Below, one piece after another: positions 25,368 to 36,924 of a stretch of DNA of 64,000 nucleotides. The stretch is from Sipunculus nudus (taxonomy: Eukaryota > Annelida > Sipuncula > Golfingiida > Sipunculidae): assembly GCA_026874595.1 (NCBI GenBank), contig CM049306.1, positions 9,633,019 to 9,697,018 on the forward strand, in the 5' to 3' direction. Position 1 is the first letter of the stretch; each line of letters opens with the position of its first letter. Both the position numbers and the translations under genes were made by a program. The notes beneath the pieces were generated by a model that ran no database searches, was not told the DNA's origin, and worked only from the letters and a program-made list of their open reading frames with translations.

Positions 25368-27750
25368 GTAAGTAAGCAATCAGGGGTTGTATGATTAGTG
25401 AAGCACGCATCGCTACTCCGCCGGACCCCCAAGTCAACGGTGTCAAATCATCGTCCAAACCAACCAGTGTAATACCGACCCATACTTCACTTGTCAACAC
25501 GGGATTTTTCTCAATATCACCAGAAATAAGTTTCCGCAGTCGGGAAAAATAATTCCCGCCAAGATAAACGTAACAACTGTGCGGCGGGGTGTCGGTGATT
25601 ATATCTGTCTTGGAAGCAGGTAGCCTTCTCTGACTGAGTTACGAGTTTTTATACACCTCAGTTAGTCCAAGCAGAACCAGACAAGTCTGTGTTTGATATG
25701 CATAGTAGTTCATTCTCATTCAGACGGAAAATTAAGTTTGAAAGGCATCACAACTTAAATAATATCATCTATTTTAAATTTAGATACGAGCTTCCATAAA
25801 AAAATTTACTCGAACTGAAAAGTTAATACTGTAAAGTGCATGTGTATCTATTGTATACGGCAGTGTATATTATAAGGATTCAGTTACCGGTACCTCAAAA
25901 GCAATCTCTGTAGATCCACTTTCTACATAAGGAATGTTAAATATAGGAATATCACCTAAAAGAAGTAGCACTTGCTCACTTCTGTTGTATACAAATACCA
26001 CAACACGTATGACAACGAATTATACAGGTTTTGGATAAAATCATCACATGTCCACTATGTGATTTCTGTAGTCATGAACATTCTTATCACAGGTTTCCAT
26101 GGCCCTTGTGCCACAGTCCACGAAGGAAAAGTTAAAAAAAACGCAGCAAACAAATAAACGAAACTGTGTATAATAAATCTAGCAGATTCCCCCAGGAGCA
26201 GGAGCTTTCACGTAAACCCCAGCAAACCTGCGGCCGGTAATCTAATGAGCGTCTTTTTATGTCGCATTAGCTCTTGTCCTGGTCTGAAAATAAAATTACA
26301 AGGACGTGAATTATAGGCAGTTTAAACCTAATGCTAAACTAATTGACAGCATGAGTAATCCAAGTTTGGGACCCATCTGAAGTGTCAAGTGATTTTTCAT
26401 AATTTTGCTTCCTCATCGAGACGATGGGCCGAGGACTTTGATCAGTAAGCCGGGAATGCCTGTATTTCAAACCGATTCAAAGCCTGAAATGAAACCCTTG
26501 TTTAAACAACACTTTTACGTGGGAGGACGTGTCTATATTCAGCTCCCCACCGTAAGCACAATTATTAGCTGGAAGTGTATTAAATTTGAAAGTTTATCAA
26601 AAGGATGAACATGCTACAACCACCGACTGCTACACACTGTTTAACGATAATATATCCCGTATCACCAACCCTTGTCTTTCAATGTGTATTTTATCCCAGC
26701 TTCAAGATTTTTAAATGGTTAGATTTTTTCATCATAACTAGCTCGATTAGAATCGCGTGTTTATAATTCAAGGTATTCTAACGAACATGCTCTTCTTTTA
26801 ATAATTTGTCTGAACATAAATCTACATCAGATGTCTACAGCAAATTACAGCAAATTCTGAATTTCCTTCTTGTATTAATTTATCTGCACGTATTCTTAAA
26901 GATACTGTAGGCATCAAATTACAAATAACATGGGTTCCTTTAATACAGAACATGCATATTGGCATTTCGGACATGCTTGTACTATGCTGTAATACAGTCT
27001 CAACTGAACCATGAAAAAAAAAACACTGGGAACTGCAGCAGCGTTCATGTATTAAGCTGCAAAAGCAGAACCAACCCAGACATAACCAGAGGTATGCGAT
27101 GAAATATTCAGTCCGATCTCTTTGACTGATTGTCACCATTGTGTTCGATTGGGAATCTGTCAGCGTAAAGCACTCTACCTGGCGGTCGTTAAATATTTGA
27201 TGCGTGTACTTTTCAAAACCTTTGTGTAAAATATAATGCTGCCCCATTGTTCACGGTGTTGAGCAGGCAGCTCGCCTGTCTTGCATAATCAATACAAACA
27301 TATACGAACGTAAGCCCAATCCATCAGATCATCCATAACGTACTGGTACAGATCTGACGTGGTTTCCTGACAACCATTCATGTGTCTGCCTACAAACTAT
27401 CACTTTAAAGTAAAGGTTAGATCAGGAAATGGTTCATATGCATCACTATATCATTAACAGTAAATACAGAGGGTAAGTAGAAATGTCCCTAAAAGTACAA
27501 TAAACATGATCCTGCAGTACTGCAATAAATCTATATTGGTACCGCCCTGCTTGATGAATTTGTTTAACAGATGATCCTTAAAGCTGGCACAACCGAAAGC
27601 TAAGGAATACACAAAATCAATGGGTAAATAGGACCAGGTAATTGACTAAATAACAGTCAAAGAAATGACAGCTTTTCAAATATGCCACCAGACTTGGGCA
27701 TTCGAAAGAAAGTCCCAGTATGCTTCATCAGAGTGAAGATTTATATTGTT
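25368..27750. other. Non-coding DNA and downstream flank of the 27.8-kb gene
   Basis: No exon I can support. The 141-codon minus-strand frame at 26822-27247 lies 550 bp beyond the stop of the gene at 27803. It is cysteine-rich but has no motif and could be flank or 3' UTR. ATTAAA-type signals for the minus strand occur near 26800 and 26939. Confidence 0.35.
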
Positions 27751-27772
27751 TGGAGATGATGGCATGACGTAA

Positions 27773-27782
27773 TTTATTTATT
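27773..27782 (-). terminator. Overlapping AATAAA poly(A) signals
   Basis: TTTATTTATT on the plus strand gives two overlapping AATAAA hexamers on the minus strand, 21-30 bases after the TGA stop at 27803-27805. If used, the 3' UTR would be only about 50 bases, so a longer 3' UTR is also possible. Confidence 0.4.
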
Positions 27783-27802
27783 ATTTCGTCAATTTGAGCT
27801 GA

Positions 27803-29206
27803 TCACTGGTTAACTGCTACATCAGTTGCTGTTATCTCCACCTCATCCTCATCCTCACTACTAGATGTCCAGTGAAGGTCTTCCTTTGCATTGTCTTCTT
27901 CTTCTGCAATGATTGCCAATGAGCTGAGGGTTCCATCTCTCAGAGACCCGTGTGAAGGCAACAGGTGTTTTGCATGTCCATGTGGGGCCAAGCCATCTAT
28001 GTCTACTGTTTGTGAGCCTTCAGACACCTCCTTGCTGGGGTTGCTGTTATCTTCTTTAACATGTATGTGAGTGACTTCTGGAGGTATTGTTGGTTCCTCT
28101 GCTGCAGATTCTGTCAGTAACCTTGCTGAATCTCCTTCATCAGCCGTCTCTTTATGAGATACCACATTACTATCAGGACTAGTGTCCATTGTATTATCAC
28201 ATCCAACAGAGTCAATCACTATAGAGACAAGTTCTTTGTTTTCACCAACTTGAGAACCATCTACAGCACCATCTGAATGAGCTGCTGCTGCTGCTGCTTC
28301 CTGCATCCCTTCATCCTTCAGCTCTGACTGACTGCCTACTGTTATGGAAGCATCAGAAGCTGCTGTACCCTCCATTTGACTTACTGTCACAATGTGATCA
28401 TCTGCAGAGTCACCACTGACATTATTTACTTCTGCAGAACCATTAATAACATTTGCACCATTTATACTATCACCCAGGTTTTGATTAGATGCAGTGATGG
28501 CGCCATGGGTTGGTACAGATTTGGTTTCAGAAGAGCTAGAAGGGATCTCCACAACTTTGCTACTTGTGTGGCTGAAATCGAGGATGTCTATAATATCTGG
28601 AGTGGAATGGTCCCTGTGTGCAGAAAGTTGGAGGTGGGGAGGTAGCTTGGCATGGGCAGCAATCCTCTCCTGTATTTTGAGTTTCATTTTCGCTGCTTCT
28701 GCAGCAGAATCAGGATTGTCTTTATCAGCATCTTCCATGTGACCTAACCTGTCAGAGAATCGTCTCCCTGATCCATGTCGTGATAAGAGCCCACTGGCTG
28801 CTGCTCGTGATGCCACCATCGAGTTAGTTCTTACAGCTTCACCGATAGGGACTGGTTCTCCCGCAGCATCAACATCGTGGATACGACCTGTGCTGACATA
28901 TGTTTCAGAGTCAGAGTCTCCCATTTCATCTTCACTGCCGGAGGACAGGTCATCTGTCGCTACTGTAACACCTGACCGTACACGACTGTGTTCTGTGGCT
29001 GATTCTGATGTAGTGTAAGGTGTTAATGTTTCTTTACGATTCAAGATAGCTATGATTTCCTCATCAGCTATGGGGGTCAACCTTGTGCCATCTCTGCTAT
29101 GGGGTGCAAACTGAGAACCTTCTGGTGTTACCAGGATACGTGGATAGGACTTTACAGATGACTGTGTACTCTGGACACTGATTGGCCTCACTGGTTCCTT
29201 TTTCTC
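27803..29206 (-). CDS. Large terminal exon, acidic Ser/Thr-rich C-terminus, unknown protein
   Basis: This is the clearest coding feature. The minus strand stays open for 467 codons to a TGA at 27803-27805. The start is an intron acceptor (a T-rich tract then GCAG at 29207-29210), not a Met; the exon begins in phase 0 with EKKEPVRPISV. The N-terminal 60 residues look most conserved (PRILVTPEG, TPIADEEIIAILNRK). Acidic Ser patches follow near residues 88-101 (SSGSEDEMGDSDSE), then a basic helix-like segment near 168-186 (AAEAAKMKLKIQERIAAHAK), a poly-Ala run near 304-309 coded by GCA repeats, and an acidic end (SSSEDEDEVE) before AVNQ. Low complexity suggests a disordered, phospho-regulated cytoplasmic tail. 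No catalytic domain or membrane segment is present, and I cannot name the family. Upstream exons should lie at higher coordinates, possibly beyond the window. Confidence 0.88.
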   Translation of the reverse strand, partial: EKKEPVRPISVQSTQSSVKSYPRILVTPEGSQFAPHSRDGTRLTPIADEEIIAILNRKETLTPYTTSESATEHSRVRSGVTVATDDLSSGSEDEMGDSDSETYVSTGRIHDVDAAGEPVPIGEAVRTNSMVASRAAASGLLSRHGSGRRFSDRLGHMEDADKDNPDSAAEAAKMKLKIQERIAAHAKLPPHLQLSAHRDHSTPDIIDILDFSHTSSKVVEIPSSSSETKSVPTHGAITASNQNLGDSINGANVINGSAEVNNVSGDSADDHIVTVSQMEGTAASDASITVGSQSELKDEGMQEAAAAAAHSDGAVDGSQVGENKELVSIVIDSVGCDNTMDTSPDSNVVSHKETADEGDSARLLTESAAEEPTIPPEVTHIHVKEDNSNPSKEVSEGSQTVDIDGLAPHGHAKHLLPSHGSLRDGTLSSLAIIAEEEDNAKEDLHWTSSSEDEDEVEITATDVAVNQ

Positions 29207-32200
29207 CTGCAAAAATAAAATAAAAATTGTTTAACGTATGCCATCCCTCATATGAAATTCAAAATCACTTATTCACCAACATGATTTACAGTATCTGGAG
29301 AAAGAATGGTAAAAAATTGGTGCCTTTTGAGAATCATGTGACTGTGAGTCTATATTTTTTGAAGTTATTGCATAAAAGTATTTCTTGGTAAATCAGAAGC
29401 ACTGGGGGGAGGATGTGAATTTCCATTTTACAAATATGTCACAAGCTGTCATAATATTATGCCCTTCTCACCAACATTCTACTGGCAAATTGGAAGTAAT
29501 TAATTAAGGCATGAATCTATTTCTGGAGCCAAATTCCTCATTGTGATCTAGTGAAGTGTAAAGTCACTCTTCATTGTAGCTTTATGAAGTGTAAACACAA
29601 TATAATTAAATGAGCACACAACTGACAAGAACCTAAAATATAATTTAGAGTTAATTAGTGCACATGCATACAGTAAACAGGACTGTATCCCTCAGAAACA
29701 CAAAGCTGTCAAACCGTTATCTGACAAGAAAGTATTGCTAATTACTTTTATCTTGTCTAACTATATCTTCTTTCCTAATGTTTATTCCTGTATTATTTCT
29801 TTAATTCTGAGACACATTTCAACACTCTGAAGTATCAATTCATTAGTAAAGTGAATAATGAAAAAATTTTATGAGTACAGATGTATGAACACTTGTTCCA
29901 AGTATAAATGTTTGTGTGACCATGTGGTCATTCAACTACTTAGTAATGAGGCTGGGTTTCAACAATACATTTACAATAGCCCTCAGATGAATGGAAAAAC
30001 AGCAAAAACTAATTAAAATTAACCCTTTGGTGAAAGAATAAACATCAAAACTCATTAACATTAACCCTTTGATTAGAGAGAAAACATCATATAACTTAAC
30101 AGAATTAACCCTTTCACATGAGAGAAAACAGCAAAAACACAATAAAATTCACCTTTTAATAAAAGAGAAACATGAAAATCACCCCAGCAAATAACACAAT
30201 ATTTCAGTTAATTTCATGTGCACAACAAGAACTGTTTTGTCAAAAAGCCAAAATTAAGTTATTCATCTTATTACCAAGTCAGCATCCAATAACAATACCT
30301 GTTGAACTTCACAGCATGGAAAAGACCAAGGTTATATTTCTTGGGAATACATGTTGTTATGATAAGCACATACAAGTTAAGCCCAAGGCAACACGCATTA
30401 GACAGGCCTTTTTGATAGGCATTCCATTTAATTTCCCCTGATAGTTGCTGGGGGAATGTTTTTACAATGCCATTTGTGCTTCAGCATAACTCTTTATTTT
30501 CACACTTTTTCAAACTGATAATAAATGCAACATGCACTGTAACCAGGATGTATTTATTAATCAAACTTGCAGTTTATGAATCATATGAGGAAAATATGAT
30601 CAATAAAGTTACATAATGGGTTTGATGGTAATGAACCCAAAAAAATAAGCCAGACCAGACCAATAACACTAGTTGCCACTTCGTATAGCGAATACAAATT
30701 AGCATTTGCACACTGTCCCCAAGGCTGAAACCCCTGGAGGTCCAACATAAATACAAAAAGCTTTCATATAAACACTGCTTCCTGACACTTTAGAGTGATT
30801 AATGGCGAGAATCTAGTGCCCCCTAATGCTTCAGTTGAAAGTATAGTCTGGAGCGTGGTGCTTCTTTGGGGCTTTAACTGAACATGTGGCAGATATCCCC
30901 GTTATAAAAGTCATACTTGCCCTAAAGTAGATGATAATATACTTACAAGGCTGATAAACTAGTCACTATTGCTTGTTCTGATTTGTTCAGGTCTTAGCTA
31001 ATAGCTTAGCTATTTATATTGATATAAACCATATCTATACATATATAGATATGCCTTATCATATCCATGTTGAATTGGAAGAAAATTAAGAGGATGTTAT
31101 TAAAAACAGAATTAAACATCTATTGGTTAAATTTAATTATTTGCTAATTTTACAAATTATCATTTACTTCAACAGCTATACTGAATAAATGAATTATGTA
31201 TACAATAATTTATAAGTTTTTAAAAACTAAAATTAAACAAACTTAAAGGTAAAAGCATAGTATTTTGTAAGCATAATCCTTTAATTGTCATGTATACATT
31301 TATCACAATACATGTATCCAAATAAATATCATCATAATAAAACACATCACCAGAGAAAATTAAGGTGTTATTAATATATTTTATTAAATATAAACCAATC
31401 TCAAGATACAAACAGTGTATGGATTTGTCTGGAAAACCAGTATCCATTGAGTTTCAATGTAATAAAAAAAAGAAAAAAATTACCATGCTGATTTTGACTG
31501 TATAACCAATAAAAATGAGAACCTAAGTTGACACTGCATCTATGTGTTCATCAGGTGTCAAACGTCGCTCACCAGCAATGGGTTTTGTAACTCCTCTTTC
31601 TGAGCCAATAGAATTTGCCACCAATTCCACTCATTCACATAAGAGTCACTCATTATCACTTCAAAGACATCAATTTGAGGCAGAAACTAAATTTAAAAAG
31701 GCCAGATTTTTATTCTTAGCTGCCACAGAATAAAACGGGCTGAAGTTTTTAAGGTCCCTTTCATGTTTATATCCATTTATCTTCTAGAAAAATTCCATGG
31801 TTTTCAGTGACAACATGGTGCATATTGAAGACAATCCAATCTAGCAATGTGAATGCCTGGCAGGCTCAGACACAGCAAACTGTCACCCCAAGCACTGAAA
31901 ATTGGTGGCTGGCTCCACAGCAGTTGACTGTGTGTCCTCGAAAGGAACCTACTGAATAATTTTTGCCACTTTAGTGAATTTTTTAAAAATTTCCATGATG
32001 TCTGTCTTTCCTTCCTTCTGTCTATATGTTTGTATGTTTTCTGTGCCCAAGATTTCTCAAAAAACACAAATGAATTTCAGTGGAATTTTGTGGAATGGTG
32101 CAAATTGAGGAGAAAGTTAGTTACAGATTTAAACTGCTTCAGATCCAGGTGTTGGTGCATGATTGTCCGTCTGTACACCTGTACCAAACAACACTGCCAC

Positions 32201-32297
32201 CAGTGCTGACCTCTGATGCAGATTATTTGTACTATCAGATCACATTTAACTATGTCATGATGTAAGAAGAATTCTATATGGTATTCACGTATAAACA
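29207..32297. other. Presumed intron of the minus-strand gene
   Basis: No second exon of the gene at 27803-29206 was identified. The sequence is AT-rich with scattered short open frames. A minus-strand donor-like GTAAGT sits at 30941-30946 without a convincing exon before it. A four-copy 43-bp repeat lies at 29995-30175. Confidence 0.4.
29995..30175. repeat. Degenerate 43-bp minisatellite, about 4 copies
   Basis: The phrase TTAACCCTTT ... GAGAGAAAACA recurs at about 30019, 30061, 30105 and 30147 (the last as TTCACCTTTT). Its spacing is 42-44 bp. It lies in the presumed intron. Confidence 0.75.
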
Positions 32298-32306
32298 TAT
32301 ATATAC

Positions 32307-32353
<47 letters not shown>
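32298..32353. repeat. (TA)n microsatellite
   Basis: About 55 bp of TATA with a few C interruptions (TATATACATATATA). Confidence 0.93.
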
Positions 32354-32356
<3 letters not shown>

Positions 32357-32522
32357 GTGACTGAAGGATCTAACTAAATGCTGATTTTTGTGTGGTATTC
32401 ACCAATAGACAAATCTGTAACTGCAGGGTCTAACTAACTACTGATTTGTCAGTAGTATTAAATCTACTGATAGACAAATCTGTCTCTGCAGGATCTGACT
32501 ACTGATTTGTCAGTAGCTTTAA
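32354..32522. repeat. Degenerate 60-70 bp tandem repeat, 3 copies
   Basis: Units contain CTGCAGGATCTAACTA, CTGATTTGTCAGTAG and AATAGACAAATCTGT. Spacing is 58-70 bp. A fourth relic lies near 33040-33085. The TTTGTCAGTAG block is partly self-complementary. Confidence 0.65.
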
Positions 32523-33109
32523 AAGGACATAATCAGGAGCAATGTTATATCTATTCTTTCCCACTATCAGTTCAGTTTTGCTTAATACACAAGTTTTCAA
32601 GCAAAACCATCCCCGCACAGTCTCAATACCTTGCATACGGCTGTTTAGCGGCTTGTTATGGCTCTGTGTGTTGGTAAACACAATCCACGTGTGTCTGTTG
32701 ACCATAACAAGACCGCGTGACCAGAGGTCCAATTGTGAGCTTCAACACACATTATTTCAGTAAGCGGGAAAATATATTATATTTTGGGGCCAAGTCAGTC
32801 AGGGAATCTCCTGATTGACACATGTTGTGGCTCCGAGTTTCACACGGCCCCACGTGCTGTGTATATGTTGACATTTGGATCACGCCCAGTCCACTGTTTT
32901 TAAAACCTGTTTACAGGAGTAAGCAAATGGTTTCAAGGCAATATTTTGGCAGGTACAGATTTATTTTATAGGGAAGAGCTATTTTTCATGTTAATTCAAC
33001 ATGTTTAATGGGTGATGGGGCCCCTTTAACTCACTGATAGACATGCAAATCTGTCTCTGCAGGATCTAACTAAAAGCTAGTTTTTGACTGTAAATGCAGG
33101 TTCCAACTG
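32523..33109. other. Non-coding stretch
   Basis: Mixed-composition sequence with no repeat or exon I can support. The opposed open frames at 32499-32763 lack motifs. Confidence 0.35.
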
Positions 33110-33349
33110 CTGTTTTAATGACTTATTGGTAATCTGTGGTATATGTTCTTTAATTATTTCTCTATTTGCTTACTGGTAATCAGGTGTATACATTTTTTAA
33201 ATTATTTCTCTATTTGCTTACAGGTAATCAGGTGTATACATTTTTTAATTATTTCTCTATTTGCTTACAGGTAATCAGGTGGACTATACATTCTTTAATT
33301 ATTTCTCTATTTGCTTACTGGTAATCAGGTATACATTCTTTAACTAGAT
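33110..33349. repeat. 48-bp minisatellite, block 1
   Basis: About five copies of a unit containing TTATTTCTCTATTTGCTTAC and TGGTAATCAGGTGTATACAT. The array is interrupted at 33342-34310 and continues at 34311-34548 and 36018-36110, so it was one array before two insertions. Confidence 0.9.
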
Positions 33350-34310
33350 ATTTCGTGGCACCGCAGGCCTAAACCCCGTTCGGAATTTGGTCTGGCCCAA
33401 TCGCCAATTGGTCCAGATCGGGATCTGGGCCTCGTCATATACATTCTTTAACTAGAATAGAGGTAGTCGACAAGCGACTACGTGTATCTACAAAAAAATT
33501 AGAGTGGAACGTGTGAAGTCAGGCATGGATTGAGTGGCAAGGGGAAATAGAGTGAAGCGTTGCATATTAGCATGGATGTCTGCAGCCGAAATGTGAATGT
33601 AGGTTGCGCCACCTGTCATTAAATCAAGAGAGCTGTCCAGATGTATAAACCTGCAAAATTTTAGGCAGATATGTCAAACCACTGCCCAGATAAGTGATTT
33701 TATCCCACGGCAGACAAACAGACAGATGCTGTGCAAAATGGTTGCAGGTGGCGCCACCAGATTTGCGTATGATAAAGAGCTATGTGAGATCTATACACAT
33801 GCAAAATTTTGGCCCAATCGGTCAAATGGTTCCCCAGATTTGAGCTTGGATGTCTGCAGGGTAAACGTGAATGTTGGTGGCGCCACCTGTCATAAAATCA
33901 AGAAAGCTATCCAGGATGTATACGCATGCCGAATTTCAGGTGAATTAGTCAAACCACTGCAGAGATATGAGTGTAACCCAAGGCAGATGAACAGATGGAC
34001 ACTGTGCAAACATGGTTGCAGGTGGTGCCACCATTTTTTGTGTATGTTAAAAGCTATCCAAGGGTTACATTTGTACCAAATTTTTTTCCTGATCGGTCAA
34101 ACAGACACACAAATGGACGCTGGGCAGGGAGGAAAGGTCAGAGGTCGTCAACACAAATTGGATAGGCACCAGTTCACATGTGACCCGATAATTGGTGTAA
34201 GTTTTGGAAAAATCCGTCCAGTAGTCTCAGAGGAGTTATCTGGAAACGAATGCATCGGCGGAACCCGGTCAAAAACATAGTATCCACAAAACTTTGTTTT
34301 GGCAGATACA
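33342..34310 (+). mobile_element. Long non-coding mobile module A
   Basis: Inserted in the 48-bp array. It starts at AACTAG (33342-33347), and an inner start AACTAG at 33450 is followed by a perfect 7-bp hairpin, GTAGTCG/CGACTAC (33463-33469, 33475-33481). The 12-bp palindrome GGTGGCGCCACC or a close variant recurs at 33602, 33747, 33876 and 34021, at spacings 145, 129 and 145. GACAGACAAACAGACAG-type stretches occur near 33712. The 3' end is a hairpin, CAAAAC...GTTTTG (34287-34301), then GATACAATTA. The 184-codon frame inside is repeat-derived. Confidence 0.65.
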
Positions 34311-34548
34311 ATTATTTCTCTATTTGCTTACTGGTAATCAGGTGTATAAATTCTTTAATTATTTCTCTATTTACTTACGGGTAATCAGATGTATACATTC
34401 TTTAAATATTTCTCTATTTGCTTACTGGTAATCAGGTGTATACATTTTTTAATTATTTCTCTATTTGCTTACTGGTAATCAGGTTTATACATTTTTTAAT
34501 TATTTCTCTATTTGCTTACTGGTAATCAGGTGTATACATTCTTTCACT
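34311..34548. repeat. 48-bp minisatellite, block 2
   Basis: About five copies of the same unit as at 33110-33349. Units differ by single bases and by T-run length. Confidence 0.9.
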
Positions 34549-36020
34549 AGGTATTTCTAACCTGTAAGTTTGGTGACTGTACCAAAAATTTTTTTTTTGG
34601 AGTTATTGCCATAATTTCATTTTAACATTATCGCTGCTGTGACCTTGAAAATTGTATCAAGGACATCCATGTTCAGATTTGACCTAGCCATTGAGAAGAT
34701 GCATCAAACTTGTGGGTCTGGTGACTGTACCTCAAATTCTTACAAAGTTATTCCGTTTAAACATCATTTTAGCAAGAAAACAACATAAGGTGGCGCCACC
34801 TGTCTCCTGCAGGAAACAATGCTATCAAAGATCTTATGTCAATTTGATTTTTGGACCAATCCATGCACCCTTCAGTGAGATATTAAAGTTAACATCATTT
34901 CAGCATTATGGCCTCTGTGACCTTGAAAAATGAATCAAGGTCATCCATGTTCGAACTTGTCCTAGCCCTTGATAAGATGCATCATAACTTTAGGTTTGGT
35001 GACTGTACCACAAATTCTTTTTGAGTTATTGCCCTAATATCATTTTAGCATAATCGCTGCTGTGACCTTAATAAAACGCATCAAGGTCATCCATGTTCGA
35101 ACTTGACCTAGCCCTTGATAAGATGCATCATAACTGTAGGTTTGGTGACTGTACCACAAAGTCTTTTTGAGTTATTGCCCTGATATCATTTTAGCATAAT
35201 CTCTGCTGTGACATTAATAAAATGCATCAAGGTCATCCATCGTTCGAACTTGACCTAGCCGTTGATAAGTTGAATCAAACCTGTGGGTTTGGTGACTGTA
35301 CTTCAAATTCATACAAAGTTATTGCGTTAACATCATTTTAACTAGAAAACAACACAAGGTGGTGCCACCTGTCTTCTGCAAAAGACAAAGCTGTCCAAAA
35401 TTTTTGGTCAATTTGATTTTTGGATCATTCCATGTATCCCTTACTGAGATATTAAAGATTTTGTGTGAATTTCACAAAATTTGGGAATATTCAAGGTCAA
35501 GGCCACTCTCATAGGACAGGTCATGACCCATATTTATATAAACATCATCCCATAACCCATATCTATATATATGCATAATATAAAAGAAATCTGTCCATTA
35601 GTTTTTGACTTATAATGCTCCCAGCACTATCAAGTGGCAATTTTGGGGGTATTAAAAGGCGTGAAAACAAATAAAGAATAATAGGTAGCGCCACCAGTTT
35701 CTGGAACAAGACAACCCTATCCATGATCTTCGATCAAATTGATTTTGGGATCATTCCATGCAAGATTTCTTGTGATATTTAAGAATTTGTGAGATTTTCC
35801 CCAAAATTGGACCTATTCAAGGTCAAGGACACTCTCCTAGTTAAGGTCATGACCTCATTTTTAATAGGCGTTGTCCTCTCACCCATATCTATGCATATCC
35901 CAATTTGGTAAAGATCCGTGAAATATTTCTTGAGTTATCATGCCAACAAGATTTATATGCTATGGCGGCAGCGGGACCGGCATAAAAACATAGTATATAC
36001 CCCGACTTTGTCTGGGGATA
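34545..36020 (+). mobile_element. Long non-coding mobile module B
   Basis: The second insertion, in the same register of the 48-bp unit as module A. It starts with CACTAG and a small hairpin (AGGT...ACCT, 34549-34563). Inside, a block with CTTGACCTAGCCCTTGATAA and GGTTTGGTGACTGTACCACA recurs with a period of about 146-147 bp (anchors near 34961, 35107 and 35254). The palindromic motif GGTGGCGCCACC or a variant occurs near 34791, 35359 and 35687. The 3' end is a hairpin, CCCC...GGGG (36000-36017), then GATACAATTA, matching the terminus of module A. Confidence 0.62.
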
Positions 36021-36110
36021 CAATTATTTCTTATTTGCTTACTGGTAATCAGGTGTATACATTTTTTTAATTATTTCTCTATTTGCTTACTGGTAATCAG
36101 GTGCATGTAC
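36018..36110. repeat. 48-bp minisatellite, block 3
   Basis: About two units of the same repeat resume directly after module B, with more diverged relatives to about 36600. Confidence 0.82.
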
Positions 36111-36924
36111 TATATTTTCTATTTTTGCTTCTGCCAGGAGGGTATGCATTCATCATTGTTCGTGTATGTGTTTATGCGTGTGTTTGTTCACATTATAACT
36201 CATGCAATCATGAAAGGCATCTCATGAAATTATCCAGGCATTTAGAGAATGGGCCAAGAAAGATTTGATTAGATTTTGGTGTGGATCCGGCACATGATCC
36301 AGACTTTCACAAATGTACAGCCGTTTATGCACAAATGCACCTGGGAAAATGGGCTGAATAAGTGAATACAATCACAGTTTTGGGAGCATCTCACAAAAAG
36401 GACACCTACATGGTGGGGGCTTGCATGCATTCCTTTGAATTCAGATTTTTAGTTTTGCTTAATTGTAATCAAGTATGTATACGTTGACAGCTGGTAATCC
36501 ACTCTATATACTTGAAATTTCATGTATACACTCTAACTTATGTGCATTTGTCTGCTGGAAATCAGGTGTGTTGCTCTGACAGCATGAAATCAGGTGTACA
36601 CACTTTCTAACTGATGTAAAGTTGTTTATTTTTTTATTTATATTCATTCAAGATTGGTCACATATGATCAGTGCTGTTAACCTGGTTCTCACTTTAGGCA
36701 AACTTGTAAAACTGTCTGCTTATATACTTAATTCAATATGTCACTGTTTGTTTGAAAAATAGTTTTAAGTTTCCTTCTTGTTTATTATGCCAAATACTTA
36801 TTTTACCAAAATTTATCATTTAATAACAATGTTGCCAAAGTGAAAAAAATGTTTGATTTTGGTAAAACAAACAAGGTGCAAAAAATATTCCTCATTATCA
36901 ATCTGGTTTACAGGTAATGTGTTT
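36111..36924. other. Non-coding stretch with decayed repeat
   Basis: Phrases such as GGAAATCAGGTGT and TGTATACACTCTAACTTATG (36440-36620) are diverged relatives of the 48-bp unit. No gene. Confidence 0.4.

Noticed and set aside
26822-27247. 141-codon minus-strand frame
   Set aside because: No motif, no splice sites, located beyond the stop of the real gene; more likely flank or 3' UTR.
27690-27735. Minus-strand CTGATGAAGCAT...TCGAATGC after the stop of the 27.8-kb gene
   Set aside because: Resembles retroelement-end or ribozyme sequence, but the required core and stems cannot be made consistently.
31520-31560. Minus-strand CTGATGA with an ACAC...GTGT stem
   Set aside because: The sequence after the stem is CAAC, not GAAA, so no hammerhead core.
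33726-34280. 184-codon plus-strand open frame
   Set aside because: It lies wholly inside non-coding module A, spans its periodic GGTGGCGCCACC sub-units and shows no family motif.
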